Numbered from the stretch's first letter, positions 55,349 to 63,814 are shown. The stretch is 64,000 nt of DNA from CBDCWO01 sp965223405 (GCA_965223405.1 CBDCWO010000006.1:2294001-2358000), one strand, 5' to 3'. Numbers and translations are program-made. The notes: generated from the letters alone by a model not told the origin.

Positions 55349-55353
55349 TTATT

Positions 55354-55884
55354 ATGATCGAAGCGCTAATATCATCCAAGACTAGAGTAAAACTATTACT
55401 AAAGTTTTTTCTCAATCGCAACACCATATCCTATCTCAGAGGATTAGAATCTGAATTCGGAGAATCCACCAATGCCATCCGGATCGAACTGAACCGCTTT
55501 GAAAACGCTGGATTATTAAGATCATTTTACCAAGGGAACAAAAAATACTTTCAAGCCAATAATGAACATCCCTTATTTGGAGAAATTCACAATATTTTAT
55601 TGAAGCAAATCGGGATCGACAAAATAGTGGATAATATTACCCAACGGATGGGGAAACTGGAAAAAGTATATCTGGCCGGCAAATTCGCCAGGGGCATTGA
55701 TTCTCCGATAATCGATTTAATTTTTTTGGGAGATATAGACAAAGCTTATTTAATTCAGCTGGTTGAAAAAGTGGAAACCAAGATCAATCGCAAAATCCGC
55801 TACATCATATTTAAAAATGAAGAAAGAAAAAAGATAAACTGGAGCGCCTTTGATCCTGAACCGCTCTTGATTTGGTCTAAGTAA
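55354..55884 (+). CDS. Winged-helix regulator with nucleotidyltransferase-like C-terminus
   Basis: A 176-residue protein starting at ATG 55354 (MIEALISSKTRVKLLLKFFL). Residues 1-75 form a winged helix of the ArsR/MarR-like kind (ESTNAIRIELNRFENAGLLR, then wing GNKKYFQANNEHP). Residues about 90-176 look like a minimal nucleotidyltransferase fold without clear catalytic Asp pairs (VYLAGKFARGIDSPIIDLIF, YIIFKNEERKK). Proteins of this wHTH-MNT design occur at Bacteroidota polysaccharide loci. It stands between the export genes and the UpxY-like gene (12 bases away). The role is inferred to be locus control. Confidence 0.7.
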   Translation: MIEALISSKTRVKLLLKFFLNRNTISYLRGLESEFGESTNAIRIELNRFENAGLLRSFYQGNKKYFQANNEHPLFGEIHNILLKQIGIDKIVDNITQRMGKLEKVYLAGKFARGIDSPIIDLIFLGDIDKAYLIQLVEKVETKINRKIRYIIFKNEERKKINWSAFDPEPLLIWSK

Positions 55885-55896
55885 AGGAATTGAAGA

Positions 55897-56406
55897 ATGA
55901 AAAAGTGGTACGCAGTATATACAAAATTTAAATGTGAAAAAAAGGTTTTATCCTATTTGCAAGCCAAAGGGGTAACAGCCTATGTGCCTTTGATCGGTCG
56001 TACTAAAAGATATACCCGCAAGATTAAACATTATCAAATCCCACTGATTTCATGTTACGTATTTGTCTGTATAGAAGATTCTGAGCGAGTTTCGGTTTTG
56101 GAAACTCCTTTCGTATTTCAATTTGTGAAGATTAAGGGACATTCCGGGGTGATTCCCGAATCCGAAATAAACATACTAAAACGAATCACTGGTGAACTAA
56201 ATGAATTGGAATTATTGCAAGAATCCACCGCCAAAGTTGGGCAACCTGTTGAATTAATTGCCGGGAATTTATGTGGACTACAAGGAAGAATTGTGGAGAT
56301 CAAAGGGAAAAAGGAGTTTTTGATTGAATTGGAACACATCGGCATTTCCTTGCGAATACAAGTAGATGCCTCACAATTGCGACCTCTCAATCGAAAGGTC
56401 GCATAA
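55897..56406 (+). CDS. UpxY/LoaP/RfaH-like transcription antiterminator (NusG paralogue)
   Basis: A 169-residue NusG-family protein. The NGN domain (about 1-100) starts MKKWYAVYTKFKCEKKVLSY, with VTAYVPLIGRTKRYTRKIKH and LISCYVFVCIE. A C-terminal KOW part (about 115-165; VGQPVELIAGNLCGLQGRIV) follows. In Bacteroides, UpxY proteins prevent premature termination within their own capsule operon, acting on the leader. Here the gene sits between export genes and the sugar genes, and a GC hairpin follows at 56485. Confidence 0.9.
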   Translation: MKKWYAVYTKFKCEKKVLSYLQAKGVTAYVPLIGRTKRYTRKIKHYQIPLISCYVFVCIEDSERVSVLETPFVFQFVKIKGHSGVIPESEINILKRITGELNELELLQESTAKVGQPVELIAGNLCGLQGRIVEIKGKKEFLIELEHIGISLRIQVDASQLRPLNRKVA

Positions 56407-56484
56407 ATAAATAGAAGTTAGATCTATACAGATTAAACTTCCTAGCAAATTGGAAATGAGCACAAATTGTTGCGACTCATTATG

Positions 56485-56497
56485 GGCGGAGCCCGCC
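56485..56497 (+). promoter_or_regulatory. GC-rich hairpin in the leader of the sugar genes
   Basis: GGCGG-AGC-CCGCC is a perfect 5-bp GC stem with a 3-base loop in the otherwise AT-rich 130-base gap between the upxY-like gene and ugd. No U-run follows, so it is not a classical terminator. It could be a pause or recruitment element for the UpxY-like factor, as RfaH and LoaP use leader hairpins. Confidence 0.4.
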
Positions 56498-56536
56498 TCA
56501 AATTTAAGAATCGAATAAATCTAATACGCTGTATTT

Positions 56537-57841
56537 ATGTTTTTAACTGTAATTGGAACTGGATATGTTGGTCTGGTCACCGGCACCTGTCTGGCTGAAA
56601 CGGGCAATCATGTAGTTTGTGTGGATATCGATCATCAGAAAGTAAAACAAATGCAAAAGGGTCAGGTACCCATATATGAACCTGGCCTGGAAGTTTTATT
56701 TCATCGCAACATTACACACCAGAGATTAACATTTACGACTGATTTGGAAGAGGGAATTAGAGATGCAGAAGTGATATTTTTGGCATTACCCACTCCGCCC
56801 GGTGGTAATGGTGAGGCAGATTTATCTTATATTCTGGGAGTTGCTGATCAATTGAAAGATCTGATCAAGAATTACGCGGTCATCGTTGACAAAAGTACAG
56901 TACCGGTTGGTACAGCAGATCAAGTCAAGCAAATATTGGCTACGAAATTAGACCCAGGCATGTTTGATGTAGTTTCTAATCCTGAGTTTTTGCGTGAAGG
57001 GGTAGCTGTGGACGATTTCATGAAACCAGATCGTATTGTAATTGGCACCGGTTCGGAGAGGGCTAAAAGAGTAATGCAAAGATTGTATGCACCTTTTGTG
57101 AGACAGGGAAACCCGGTACTTTTTATGGATCTACGATCGGCTGAAATGACCAAGTATGCAGCCAATGCGTATTTAGCCACCCGCATTAGCTTTATGAATG
57201 AAATTGCTAACCTTTGTGACCGTTTGGGTGCCAATGTGGACATGGTACGCAAAGGCATGGGTACAGATACTCGCATTGGAAAAAGATTCTTATTTCCCGG
57301 AGTTGGATATGGCGGTAGTTGTTTTCCTAAAGATGTCCAGGCATTAGCCAGGACAGCTCATGATCACAATTATCGTTTCAAAATCCTGGAGTCAGTCATG
57401 GAAGTCAATCGCCTACAGAAAATCAATTTTGCAGACAGAATTATCGATTTTTTTCATGGAGATCTTACCGGTAGAAAAATTGCTGTTTGGGGTATTGCCT
57501 TTAAACCCAATACCGATGATATCCGTGAAGCCCCTTCCATTGAAGTAATTCGAGAATTGATTACCAAAGGTGCTCAAATATCTGCTTACGATCCGGAAGC
57601 TATGTCCAACGCCAGAGAAGCATTTGGCAATCAAGTTTATTTTGCCATAAATCCCTATGAGGCTTTGGCTGATGCTGATGTATTGGCATTAATCACAGAG
57701 TGGAATGTATTTCGTACACCGGATTTTGATGAAATGATAAAACTCATGAAAGCTCCGGTAATATTCGATGGAAGAAATCTTTATGATCCGGATTATGTAC
57801 GATCTTTAGGATTTCATTATGAAAGTATTGGTAGACCTTAA
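56537..57841 (+). CDS. ugd: UDP-glucose 6-dehydrogenase family
   Basis: A 434-residue NAD-dependent dehydrogenase. The N-terminal Rossmann fold begins MFLTVIGTGYVGLVTGTCLA. The substrate and catalytic segment is FLFPGVGYGGSCFPKDVQAL (Cys about residue 259), and the C-terminal half holds IAVWGIAFKPNTDDIREAPS. The motif set is that of Ugd/TuaD, which oxidises UDP-glucose to UDP-glucuronate in two steps. First gene after the leader hairpin; the aminotransferase follows 12 bases on. Confidence 0.92.
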   Translation: MFLTVIGTGYVGLVTGTCLAETGNHVVCVDIDHQKVKQMQKGQVPIYEPGLEVLFHRNITHQRLTFTTDLEEGIRDAEVIFLALPTPPGGNGEADLSYILGVADQLKDLIKNYAVIVDKSTVPVGTADQVKQILATKLDPGMFDVVSNPEFLREGVAVDDFMKPDRIVIGTGSERAKRVMQRLYAPFVRQGNPVLFMDLRSAEMTKYAANAYLATRISFMNEIANLCDRLGANVDMVRKGMGTDTRIGKRFLFPGVGYGGSCFPKDVQALARTAHDHNYRFKILESVMEVNRLQKINFADRIIDFFHGDLTGRKIAVWGIAFKPNTDDIREAPSIEVIRELITKGAQISAYDPEAMSNAREAFGNQVYFAINPYEALADADVLALITEWNVFRTPDFDEMIKLMKAPVIFDGRNLYDPDYVRSLGFHYESIGRP

Positions 57842-57853
57842 AACCTTGGTATT

Positions 57854-58978
57854 ATGAAACTGCATATGGTAGATCTCGAAGGACAATATTTAAAAATAAA
57901 ATCAGAGGTCGATAAACAGGTCCTGGAAACCATAGCTTCTACTCGGTTTATTGGAGGACAACAAGTGGAAAATTTCACCCGTAATCTCGCCGATTACCTT
58001 AAAGTAAATCAAGTTATCCCATGCGCGAATGGCACTGATGCACTTCAAATTGCCATGATGGCTTTGAAACTTAAACCCGGTGATGAGGTCATTGTCCCGG
58101 CATTTACTTATGTCGCCACCGCCGAGGTTATTGCTTTGCTCGGTCTTAAACCAATCATGGTAGATGTGGATCTTCATACGTTTAATGTGACCGCCGAAAT
58201 AATTAAACCACATATCAACTCGAATACCAAAGCCATCGTTCCGGTCCATTTATTCGGACAAAATGCGGATATGGCACCCATTCTGGATCTTGCAAAAGAA
58301 CATGACCTATGGGTTATCGAAGATGCTGCACAGTCAATTGGTTCGGAATACAGGTATCCGGATGGCCAGGTACATAAATCCGGGACTATGGGCCATATAG
58401 GTTGTACCTCTTTTTTCCCTAGTAAAAACTTAGGTTGTTTTGGTGACGGTGGAGCCATTTATACTCAAGATGAAGAAATAGGCAATCAATTGAGAATGGT
58501 GGCAAATCATGGTCAATCGAAAAGATACTACCATGATCAAATTGGGGTTAATTCCAGGTTGGACGCGATTCAAGCAGCAATTCTAAATGTGAAGCTCCCC
58601 CATTTGGATACCTATTGTGAGGCAAGAACCAGAGCTGCGGATGAATACGACCTTCGCTTTAAGGATAATCAGGCTTTAATTACTCCCTTTCGGGCAAATA
58701 ATAGCACCCATGTGTTTCATCAGTATACACTTAGAGTAATTAATGGATCCAGGGATCAACTCAGGAAGTATTTAGATGATTTGGCGATTCCGCATAATGT
58801 ATATTATCCGGTGCCTTTATATGAACAAAAAGCATTTGCACCTTTCAGTAATGTAGATTTTTTACCGGTGACAGATCAGCTTTGTAAAGAAGTTATTTCC
58901 TTGCCAATCCATACCGAAATGAATGTGGAAATGCTTGACTATATCGCCGATAAAGTAAATCGCTTCTTCAAATCTTAA
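57854..58978 (+). CDS. DegT/DnrJ/EryC1/StrS sugar aminotransferase (WbpE-like)
   Basis: A 374-residue PLP enzyme. The start KLHMVDLEGQYLKIKSEVDK, IPCANGTDALQIAMMALKL and VIVPAFTYVATAEVIALLGL are family signatures. The PLP lysine is in TSFFPSKNLGCFGDGGAIYT (about Lys190), and INSRLDAIQAAILNVKLPHL follows. With the neighbouring acetyltransferase and Gfo/Idh dehydrogenase it best fits WbpE/WlbC, which transaminates C3 of UDP-3-keto-GlcNAcA; the exact sugar is inference from context. Confidence 0.88.
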   Translation: MKLHMVDLEGQYLKIKSEVDKQVLETIASTRFIGGQQVENFTRNLADYLKVNQVIPCANGTDALQIAMMALKLKPGDEVIVPAFTYVATAEVIALLGLKPIMVDVDLHTFNVTAEIIKPHINSNTKAIVPVHLFGQNADMAPILDLAKEHDLWVIEDAAQSIGSEYRYPDGQVHKSGTMGHIGCTSFFPSKNLGCFGDGGAIYTQDEEIGNQLRMVANHGQSKRYYHDQIGVNSRLDAIQAAILNVKLPHLDTYCEARTRAADEYDLRFKDNQALITPFRANNSTHVFHQYTLRVINGSRDQLRKYLDDLAIPHNVYYPVPLYEQKAFAPFSNVDFLPVTDQLCKEVISLPIHTEMNVEMLDYIADKVNRFFKS

Positions 58979-58983
58979 ATGAT

Positions 58984-59934
58984 ATGGCTTCATTCCGCAA
59001 AGAGCATATATGGAAAAAATCGGTAAGCTTGGTCAAAAACACATACCAAGCTACTCGAAATAATCCTGATAATGATCAAGTCTTACTTTCACTTTATAGC
59101 TCGGCGACCTTTATTTCAAGCGATTTAACCAAAGCATTTTCAGCATTATCAGTTGTTGATAAAGAGCGGAATATGCTATCAGCCCATAGCAGATCATTTG
59201 AGTTATTACATCTCTTGATACTGGCTCAGGAGTTGGACCTATTGACTGATTCGGATTCTGCATCGATCAGTGTTCAATGTAAGGAATTGACCAGTTTAAT
59301 TAATAGCCAGTTGACATCATTGCAAGGCGAACCTACTGCTGATTTAGATCCACCGTCTCATTATTACGCACATCCTACCGCTATAATCGACGAAGGTGCG
59401 ACAATCGGTACGAATACCAAAATATGGCATTTTTGTCATGTCATGTCTGAGGCAATTATTGGAAACGAGTGTTCGTTAGGACAAAATGTGTTTGTAGCAA
59501 ACGGAGTAGAAATTGGCAATAATGTTAAAATACAAAATAATGTTTCTTTATATACTGGAGTGAAGTGTCAAAACGATGTGTTTTTAGGGCCATCCATGGT
59601 ATTTACCAACGTTATAAACCCACGAAGTGGTGTAAATCGTAAGAATGAATATGCCGAAACCATGGTGTACCAGGGAGTAAGTATAGGAGCGAACGCCACC
59701 ATTGTTTGCGGTAACCCTCTTGGGGCATATGCTTTTATTGGTGCCGGTGCCGTCATCACCAAACCAGTACCGGCATATGCATTAATGGTTGGCAATCCCG
59801 GTCGCCAGATTGGATGGATGAGTGAACACGGATATCGATTATCCTTTGACCTAGATGGCTTGGCTATATGTCCAGGATCTAATTTGCAATACCAATTAGT
59901 TAACAACGAAGTCAGTAAAATACAAACCAAATAA
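58984..59934 (+). CDS. Fusion: S23 four-helix-bundle domain + WbpD-like N-acetyltransferase
   Basis: A 316-residue protein of two unrelated parts. Residues 1-112 are all-helical and match the 23S-rRNA-intervening-sequence (S23/IVP) four-helix bundle: FRKEHIWKKSVSLVKNTYQA, then LLSLYSSATFISSDLTKAF and HSRSFELLHLLILAQELDLL. Residues about 125-300 are a left-handed beta-helix acetyltransferase (ATIGTNTKIWHFCHVMSEAI, VFTNVINPRSGVNRKNEYAE, GAGAVITKPVPAYALMVGNP) of the WbpD/WlbB type, about 190 residues as usual. WbpD acetylates the 3-amino group of UDP-GlcNAc3NA. The frame is continuous and starts five bases after the aminotransferase. Confidence 0.85.
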   Translation: MASFRKEHIWKKSVSLVKNTYQATRNNPDNDQVLLSLYSSATFISSDLTKAFSALSVVDKERNMLSAHSRSFELLHLLILAQELDLLTDSDSASISVQCKELTSLINSQLTSLQGEPTADLDPPSHYYAHPTAIIDEGATIGTNTKIWHFCHVMSEAIIGNECSLGQNVFVANGVEIGNNVKIQNNVSLYTGVKCQNDVFLGPSMVFTNVINPRSGVNRKNEYAETMVYQGVSIGANATIVCGNPLGAYAFIGAGAVITKPVPAYALMVGNPGRQIGWMSEHGYRLSFDLDGLAICPGSNLQYQLVNNEVSKIQTK

Positions 59935-59942
59935 CATAAAAA

Positions 59943-60911
59943 ATGAGCACTATTAAAAACTTTGTCCTCATTGGTGCTGCCGGATATATTGCACCACGGC
60001 ATATGGCAGCAATCAAACATACCGGACATCAACTTGTGGCCGCTATGGACAAAAATGATTCCGTTGGAGTCATAGATAGTTATTTTCCTCAAGCCTCATT
60101 CTTTACAGAATTTGAACGTTTTGATCGACATTTGGAAAAACTAAAACGCGAAGGAACACACATCGACTATGTGTGCATTTGTTCACCAAATTATCTGCAC
60201 GATGCACATATCCGCTTTGGCCTCCGACTTGGCGCGGATGTAATCTGTGAAAAACCCATTGTCCTCAATCCCTGGAATATTGATGCACTCAGGGATATTC
60301 AACAGGAAACAGGGAATAAAATCTATAATATTCTGCAATTAAGGTTACATGAGAGTGTTATTGCATTGCGTGAAATGGTCCGGAATAATCCTAAAAAAGT
60401 TTTTGACTTTGATTTAACTTATATCACCTCCCGGGGAATTTGGTATTATACCAGTTGGAAGGGAAATGTAAATAAATCCGGAGGAGTAGCTACTAATATC
60501 GGAGTACATTTCTTTGATATGTTGAGCTGGATATTTGGGGACTTAGCCCACAATGAGGTTCATATTCACACACACGACAGGGCCGCCGGATATCTAGTAT
60601 TTAAGCAAGCCAGGGTCAAATGGTTTCTTAGTATTAATTACAATACACTACCGGAAGAAATTCGCAAGGCAGGCAAACGTACTTATCGATCTTTACAGTT
60701 GGATGGTCATGAGTTTGAATTTAGTGAAGGATTTACCGAACTTCACAATCGGAGCTATGAACATATACTCAACGGAAAGGGATTTACCATTGATGACTCA
60801 CGACAAGCTATTGAGCTGGTTCATGATATCCGCACTCAGGAACCGCTTGGCATCACTGAAAATAGTCATCCGTTGACCAGAATTCCATTAGAAAAACATC
60901 CTTTTTCATAA
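59943..60911 (+). CDS. Gfo/Idh/MocA sugar dehydrogenase (WbpB/WlbA-like)
   Basis: A 322-residue NAD-dependent dehydrogenase. The N-terminal Rossmann segment is NFVLIGAAGYIAPRHMAAIK. The WlbA-type blocks are YVCICSPNYLHDAHIRFGLR, CEKPIVLNPWNIDALRDI (EKP catalytic Lys), LQLRLHESVIALRE and GVATNIGVHFFDMLSWIFGD. WbpB/WlbA oxidises the C3 hydroxyl of UDP-GlcNAcA, producing the keto substrate for the aminotransferase. It follows the fusion gene by eight bases. Confidence 0.92.
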   Translation: MSTIKNFVLIGAAGYIAPRHMAAIKHTGHQLVAAMDKNDSVGVIDSYFPQASFFTEFERFDRHLEKLKREGTHIDYVCICSPNYLHDAHIRFGLRLGADVICEKPIVLNPWNIDALRDIQQETGNKIYNILQLRLHESVIALREMVRNNPKKVFDFDLTYITSRGIWYYTSWKGNVNKSGGVATNIGVHFFDMLSWIFGDLAHNEVHIHTHDRAAGYLVFKQARVKWFLSINYNTLPEEIRKAGKRTYRSLQLDGHEFEFSEGFTELHNRSYEHILNGKGFTIDDSRQAIELVHDIRTQEPLGITENSHPLTRIPLEKHPFS

Positions 60912-60914
60912 ACT

Positions 60915-62210
60915 GTGGAGATATTAGTTCATCCGGAATTTTACCCTGAAAAAGCATATGTCATAGACGTAATTTTTGCTGAAATATTACGAGTTGATTA
61001 TAAAATTCAGAAAGACCACCGTGTCAAAGGATATCAAATTCTTTTACCTAATGGGAAGCGATTGGTAATTGAAGATCACTTCTGGCAACATATAAAGAAA
61101 GATAAAACCTATCTCCATGATGATTATTTGCCCGACACGGTTCTTGTTAGTAAAAATGGTAACCTCAAAGCCGCTTTTGGAATTCCACAAATTAAAAGAG
61201 ACCGGAATACGCTGGTTTGCCGATTAGATATTTTCGCAACTGCGTTTCTTTTGCTTACTGCTTGGGAAGAAACGATATCCAAACATCAGGATATTTATGG
61301 TCGTGTTCCGTTGACAAGCACTTATGTCGGCCGAAATCAACTATATGCCACTCCTTTGATTCATGAATATGCAACTTTTATCGTTGAAGCACTGCGAGTA
61401 CTTGATTTTCCTATAAGCCTCAATTCCAGGACCTTCGGTTACATGCCTACCCATGATATAGATTATTTGACTTTGTGGCCCAATTTCTGGGCTAAACTCA
61501 AGACGGTAGTGGGAGATGTGATCAAAAGACAAAACTTGACATACACCAGATACTTATTTGGGAAAGCGCGAAAACTACAACAGGATCCTTTTCATAACTT
61601 TGCCTATTTGAATCAGGTTTGCCATAAATATAATGTCTCATCGACATACTATTTTATGTCTTCTGGCGAAAACTATTCTATTACAGATCCGCTGCTGAAT
61701 TCCTTGATACAGGGTATTAAAAAAGAAGGTCATAAAATTGGATTTCACCCTGGAATTCAAGCCGGAAAAGACAAAGATACTTTTCAAACTGAGCTCACAC
61801 TATTCAAGCAACACCTGGATCCCGATATTCAGGATGTAAGGACGCACTACTTATCCTATCGTTCACCGCAAACCTGGAGGTATTGGCATGATGCTTGTCT
61901 TACCAGAGATAGTTCATTTTGCTACCCGGATCAAGCAGGATTTAAAACTGGAATGGCTCAGCCATTTCCTTTGTTTGATGTAGAAAAGCGCGAGAAACTG
62001 AACATCTATGAATACCCATTGATCTTTATGGACCGTCATTTGACAAAAAACAATATTCCAGGTGATGAGTCTATTAATTATATTAAAAACTTCGTGGATC
62101 AAACACGTAAGTATGGAGGAGATTTTGTATTTCTTTGGCACAATTCATCTTTCCACTTACCTGAATGGCAACCCTATTCACATGTGTTTGAATCCATATT
62201 CGAACTCTAG
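60915..62210 (+). CDS. Polysaccharide deacetylase-like protein
   Basis: A 431-residue soluble protein (GTG start). Residues about 1-165 form an unfamiliar beta-rich domain seen before deacetylase domains in Bacteroidota (RLVIEDHFWQHIKKDKTYLH, LDIFATAFLLLTAWEET). From about 175 it looks like a carbohydrate esterase 4 NodB fold: GYMPTHDIDYLTLWPN supplies the HD metal pair, KKEGHKIGFHPGIQAG the second His, and VRTHYLSYRSPQTWRY a later motif. Predicted to remove N-acetyl groups from a glycan or precursor. The stop overlaps the next gene's GTG. Confidence 0.75.
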   Translation: MEILVHPEFYPEKAYVIDVIFAEILRVDYKIQKDHRVKGYQILLPNGKRLVIEDHFWQHIKKDKTYLHDDYLPDTVLVSKNGNLKAAFGIPQIKRDRNTLVCRLDIFATAFLLLTAWEETISKHQDIYGRVPLTSTYVGRNQLYATPLIHEYATFIVEALRVLDFPISLNSRTFGYMPTHDIDYLTLWPNFWAKLKTVVGDVIKRQNLTYTRYLFGKARKLQQDPFHNFAYLNQVCHKYNVSSTYYFMSSGENYSITDPLLNSLIQGIKKEGHKIGFHPGIQAGKDKDTFQTELTLFKQHLDPDIQDVRTHYLSYRSPQTWRYWHDACLTRDSSFCYPDQAGFKTGMAQPFPLFDVEKREKLNIYEYPLIFMDRHLTKNNIPGDESINYIKNFVDQTRKYGGDFVFLWHNSSFHLPEWQPYSHVFESIFEL

Positions 62211-62215
62211 TGGTC

Positions 62216-63505
62216 ATGTATAAGGAAATTGTAAATAAGAAAAAGAAAATCGCCCTGATTGGATTGGGCTATGTAGGTCTCCCTATTGCACTGGAATTTG
62301 CTAAACACTTTTCGGTTATTGGTTTTGATATCAATCGGGAAAGGGTGCAGATGATGAAAAATGGAGTTGATCCATCCAAGGAATTGGAGGCTGACGCTTT
62401 TATCAATCGAGAAATTAAATTTACCTCTGAAGTGGACGATCTCAGAGAAGCTCAATTTTTTGTCGTTGCGGTTCCTACCCCAGTAGATGAACACCGCATT
62501 CCTGATTTAACACCTTTACTCAGTGCCACTCGCACCGTTGGTAAAGTGCTCAAGAAAGGAGATTACGTCGTATACGAATCCACAGTGTATCCGGGCTGTA
62601 CTGAAGAAGAGTGTCTTCCTCTACTCGAAGCGGAATCCGGATTGAAAATTGGTGAATTTAAATTGGGTTACTCTCCCGAAAGAATCGTACCCGGGGATAA
62701 AAAACATACGCTTACCACCATTACCAAAGTGGTTTCCGGGTCAGACGAGGAAGCTTTGAAAGAAATATCCAAATTGTATGGACACATTGTTTCTGCCGGT
62801 ATTCATGAGGCTACTTCGATAAAAGTAGCTGAAGCGGCAAAAGTTATTGAAAATACTCAGCGTGATATCAATATATCGCTGATGAATGAACTGTCCATCA
62901 TATTCGATAAAATGGGCATCGATACCCAAGAGGTCATTCAGGCTGCAGGAACTAAATGGAATTTTTTAAAATTTTATCCCGGACTTGTTGGAGGACATTG
63001 TATAAGTGTCGATCCATACTACCTATTGTACAAATCCAAAGAACTTGGCTACGATCCGCAGGTAATCCTCAGTGGCCGTAGAGTAAATGATGAAATGCCT
63101 TCATTTATTGCCAAAAGACTGGTACAGGCGTTGATACAAAAAGGCAAGAACCCATCGGAATGTAAAGTGTTGGTATTGGGAATTACCTTCAAAGAAGACG
63201 TAGCGGACATACGAAATTCCAAAGTATCCGATCTGGTAAAAGAATTGATGAGCTTTTCTATTAATGTCCATCTGATGGATCCCCATGCATCTCCCAATGA
63301 AGTCGCTCATGAATATAATTTAACCATGATGGATGAATTATCCCATAACTATGATGCCATCGTAGTAGCCGTGGGTCACCAGGAATACCGGGATCTGACT
63401 TTTGATTATCTGCGCTCTTTAATGAATGGTAAACCCATATTATTTGACTTGAAAGGCATCTATGACTATCCCCGAAATGGCGAGGTGGAATATTGGAGGA
63501 TGTGA
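62216..63505 (+). CDS. UDP-N-acetylhexosamine 6-dehydrogenase (WbpA/WbpO/TviB-like)
   Basis: A 429-residue NAD-dependent nucleotide-sugar dehydrogenase. ATG 62216 gives MYKEIVNKKKKIALIGLGYV; a GTG two codons earlier overlaps the previous stop. Family blocks are VAVPTPVDEHRIPDLTPLLS, YESTVYPGCTEEECLPLLE, LGYSPERIVPGDKKHTLTT, VIENTQRDINISLMNEL and LVGGHCISVDPYYLLYKSK. The TviB/WbpO flavour points to UDP-GlcNAc or UDP-GalNAc as substrate, yielding a uronic acid. It would feed the Gfo/Idh, aminotransferase and acetyltransferase steps. Its stop codon lies at the edge of a 9-bp minisatellite. Confidence 0.92.
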   Translation: MYKEIVNKKKKIALIGLGYVGLPIALEFAKHFSVIGFDINRERVQMMKNGVDPSKELEADAFINREIKFTSEVDDLREAQFFVVAVPTPVDEHRIPDLTPLLSATRTVGKVLKKGDYVVYESTVYPGCTEEECLPLLEAESGLKIGEFKLGYSPERIVPGDKKHTLTTITKVVSGSDEEALKEISKLYGHIVSAGIHEATSIKVAEAAKVIENTQRDINISLMNELSIIFDKMGIDTQEVIQAAGTKWNFLKFYPGLVGGHCISVDPYYLLYKSKELGYDPQVILSGRRVNDEMPSFIAKRLVQALIQKGKNPSECKVLVLGITFKEDVADIRNSKVSDLVKELMSFSINVHLMDPHASPNEVAHEYNLTMMDELSHNYDAIVVAVGHQEYRDLTFDYLRSLMNGKPILFDLKGIYDYPRNGEVEYWRM

Positions 63506-63549
63506 TATCGAGGGTAACGAGGGTTTCAAAGGTGTCGAGGGTATCATAT
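63502..63549. repeat. 9-bp minisatellite, copy 1
   Basis: After GTGA, units TATCGAGGG, TAACGAGGG, TTTCAAAGG and TGTCGAGGG are followed by TATCATAT: four imperfect 9-bp repeats of consensus TATC(A/G)AGGG. It begins inside the last codons of the sugar dehydrogenase gene, supplying its TGA stop. A second copy lies at 63756. Confidence 0.85.
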
Positions 63550-63593
63550 AATTTTAGACTATTTGTAAGGTATAACCAAAGTTATTTTTAATA

Positions 63594-63755
63594 ATGGGTG
63601 ACTTTAGAGATTTAATTGTATGGAGGAAAGCATAAGATCTTGCAGTTGATATCAATAGATAAATGAATAAAAATCTTCCAATAAATAGAGATTATAGATT
63701 CATAGATCAACTGACAAGTGCCACTTTGTCAATTTCATCAAATATTGCAGAAGGA
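63594..63755 (+). pseudogene. Broken S23/IVP four-helix-bundle gene, copy A
   Basis: ATG 63594 opens MGDFRDLIVWRKA and then stops at TAA (63633-63635). The intact copy B has AAA (Lys) at that place, so a single A-to-T change creates the stop. Reading on in frame gives DLAVDI, a second stop, then DYRFIDQLTSATLSISSNIA, clearly the S23 family. The sequence stops matching after the codons for AEG, where the second minisatellite starts, so the C-terminal half is missing. It is a relic. Confidence 0.85.
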
Positions 63756-63795
63756 GTGATATCAAGGGTATCGAAGGGTATCAAGGGTGTCATAT
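63756..63795. repeat. 9-bp minisatellite, copy 2
   Basis: GTGA is followed by TATCAAGGG, TATCGAAGGG, TATCAAGGG and TGTCATAT: the same 9-bp unit as at 63502, one unit shorter. It directly cuts off S23 copy A and precedes S23 copy B by 19 bases. With the first copy it delimits a unit of about 254 bases. Confidence 0.85.
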
Positions 63796-63814
63796 TACTA
63801 GAATACCATAGGTA

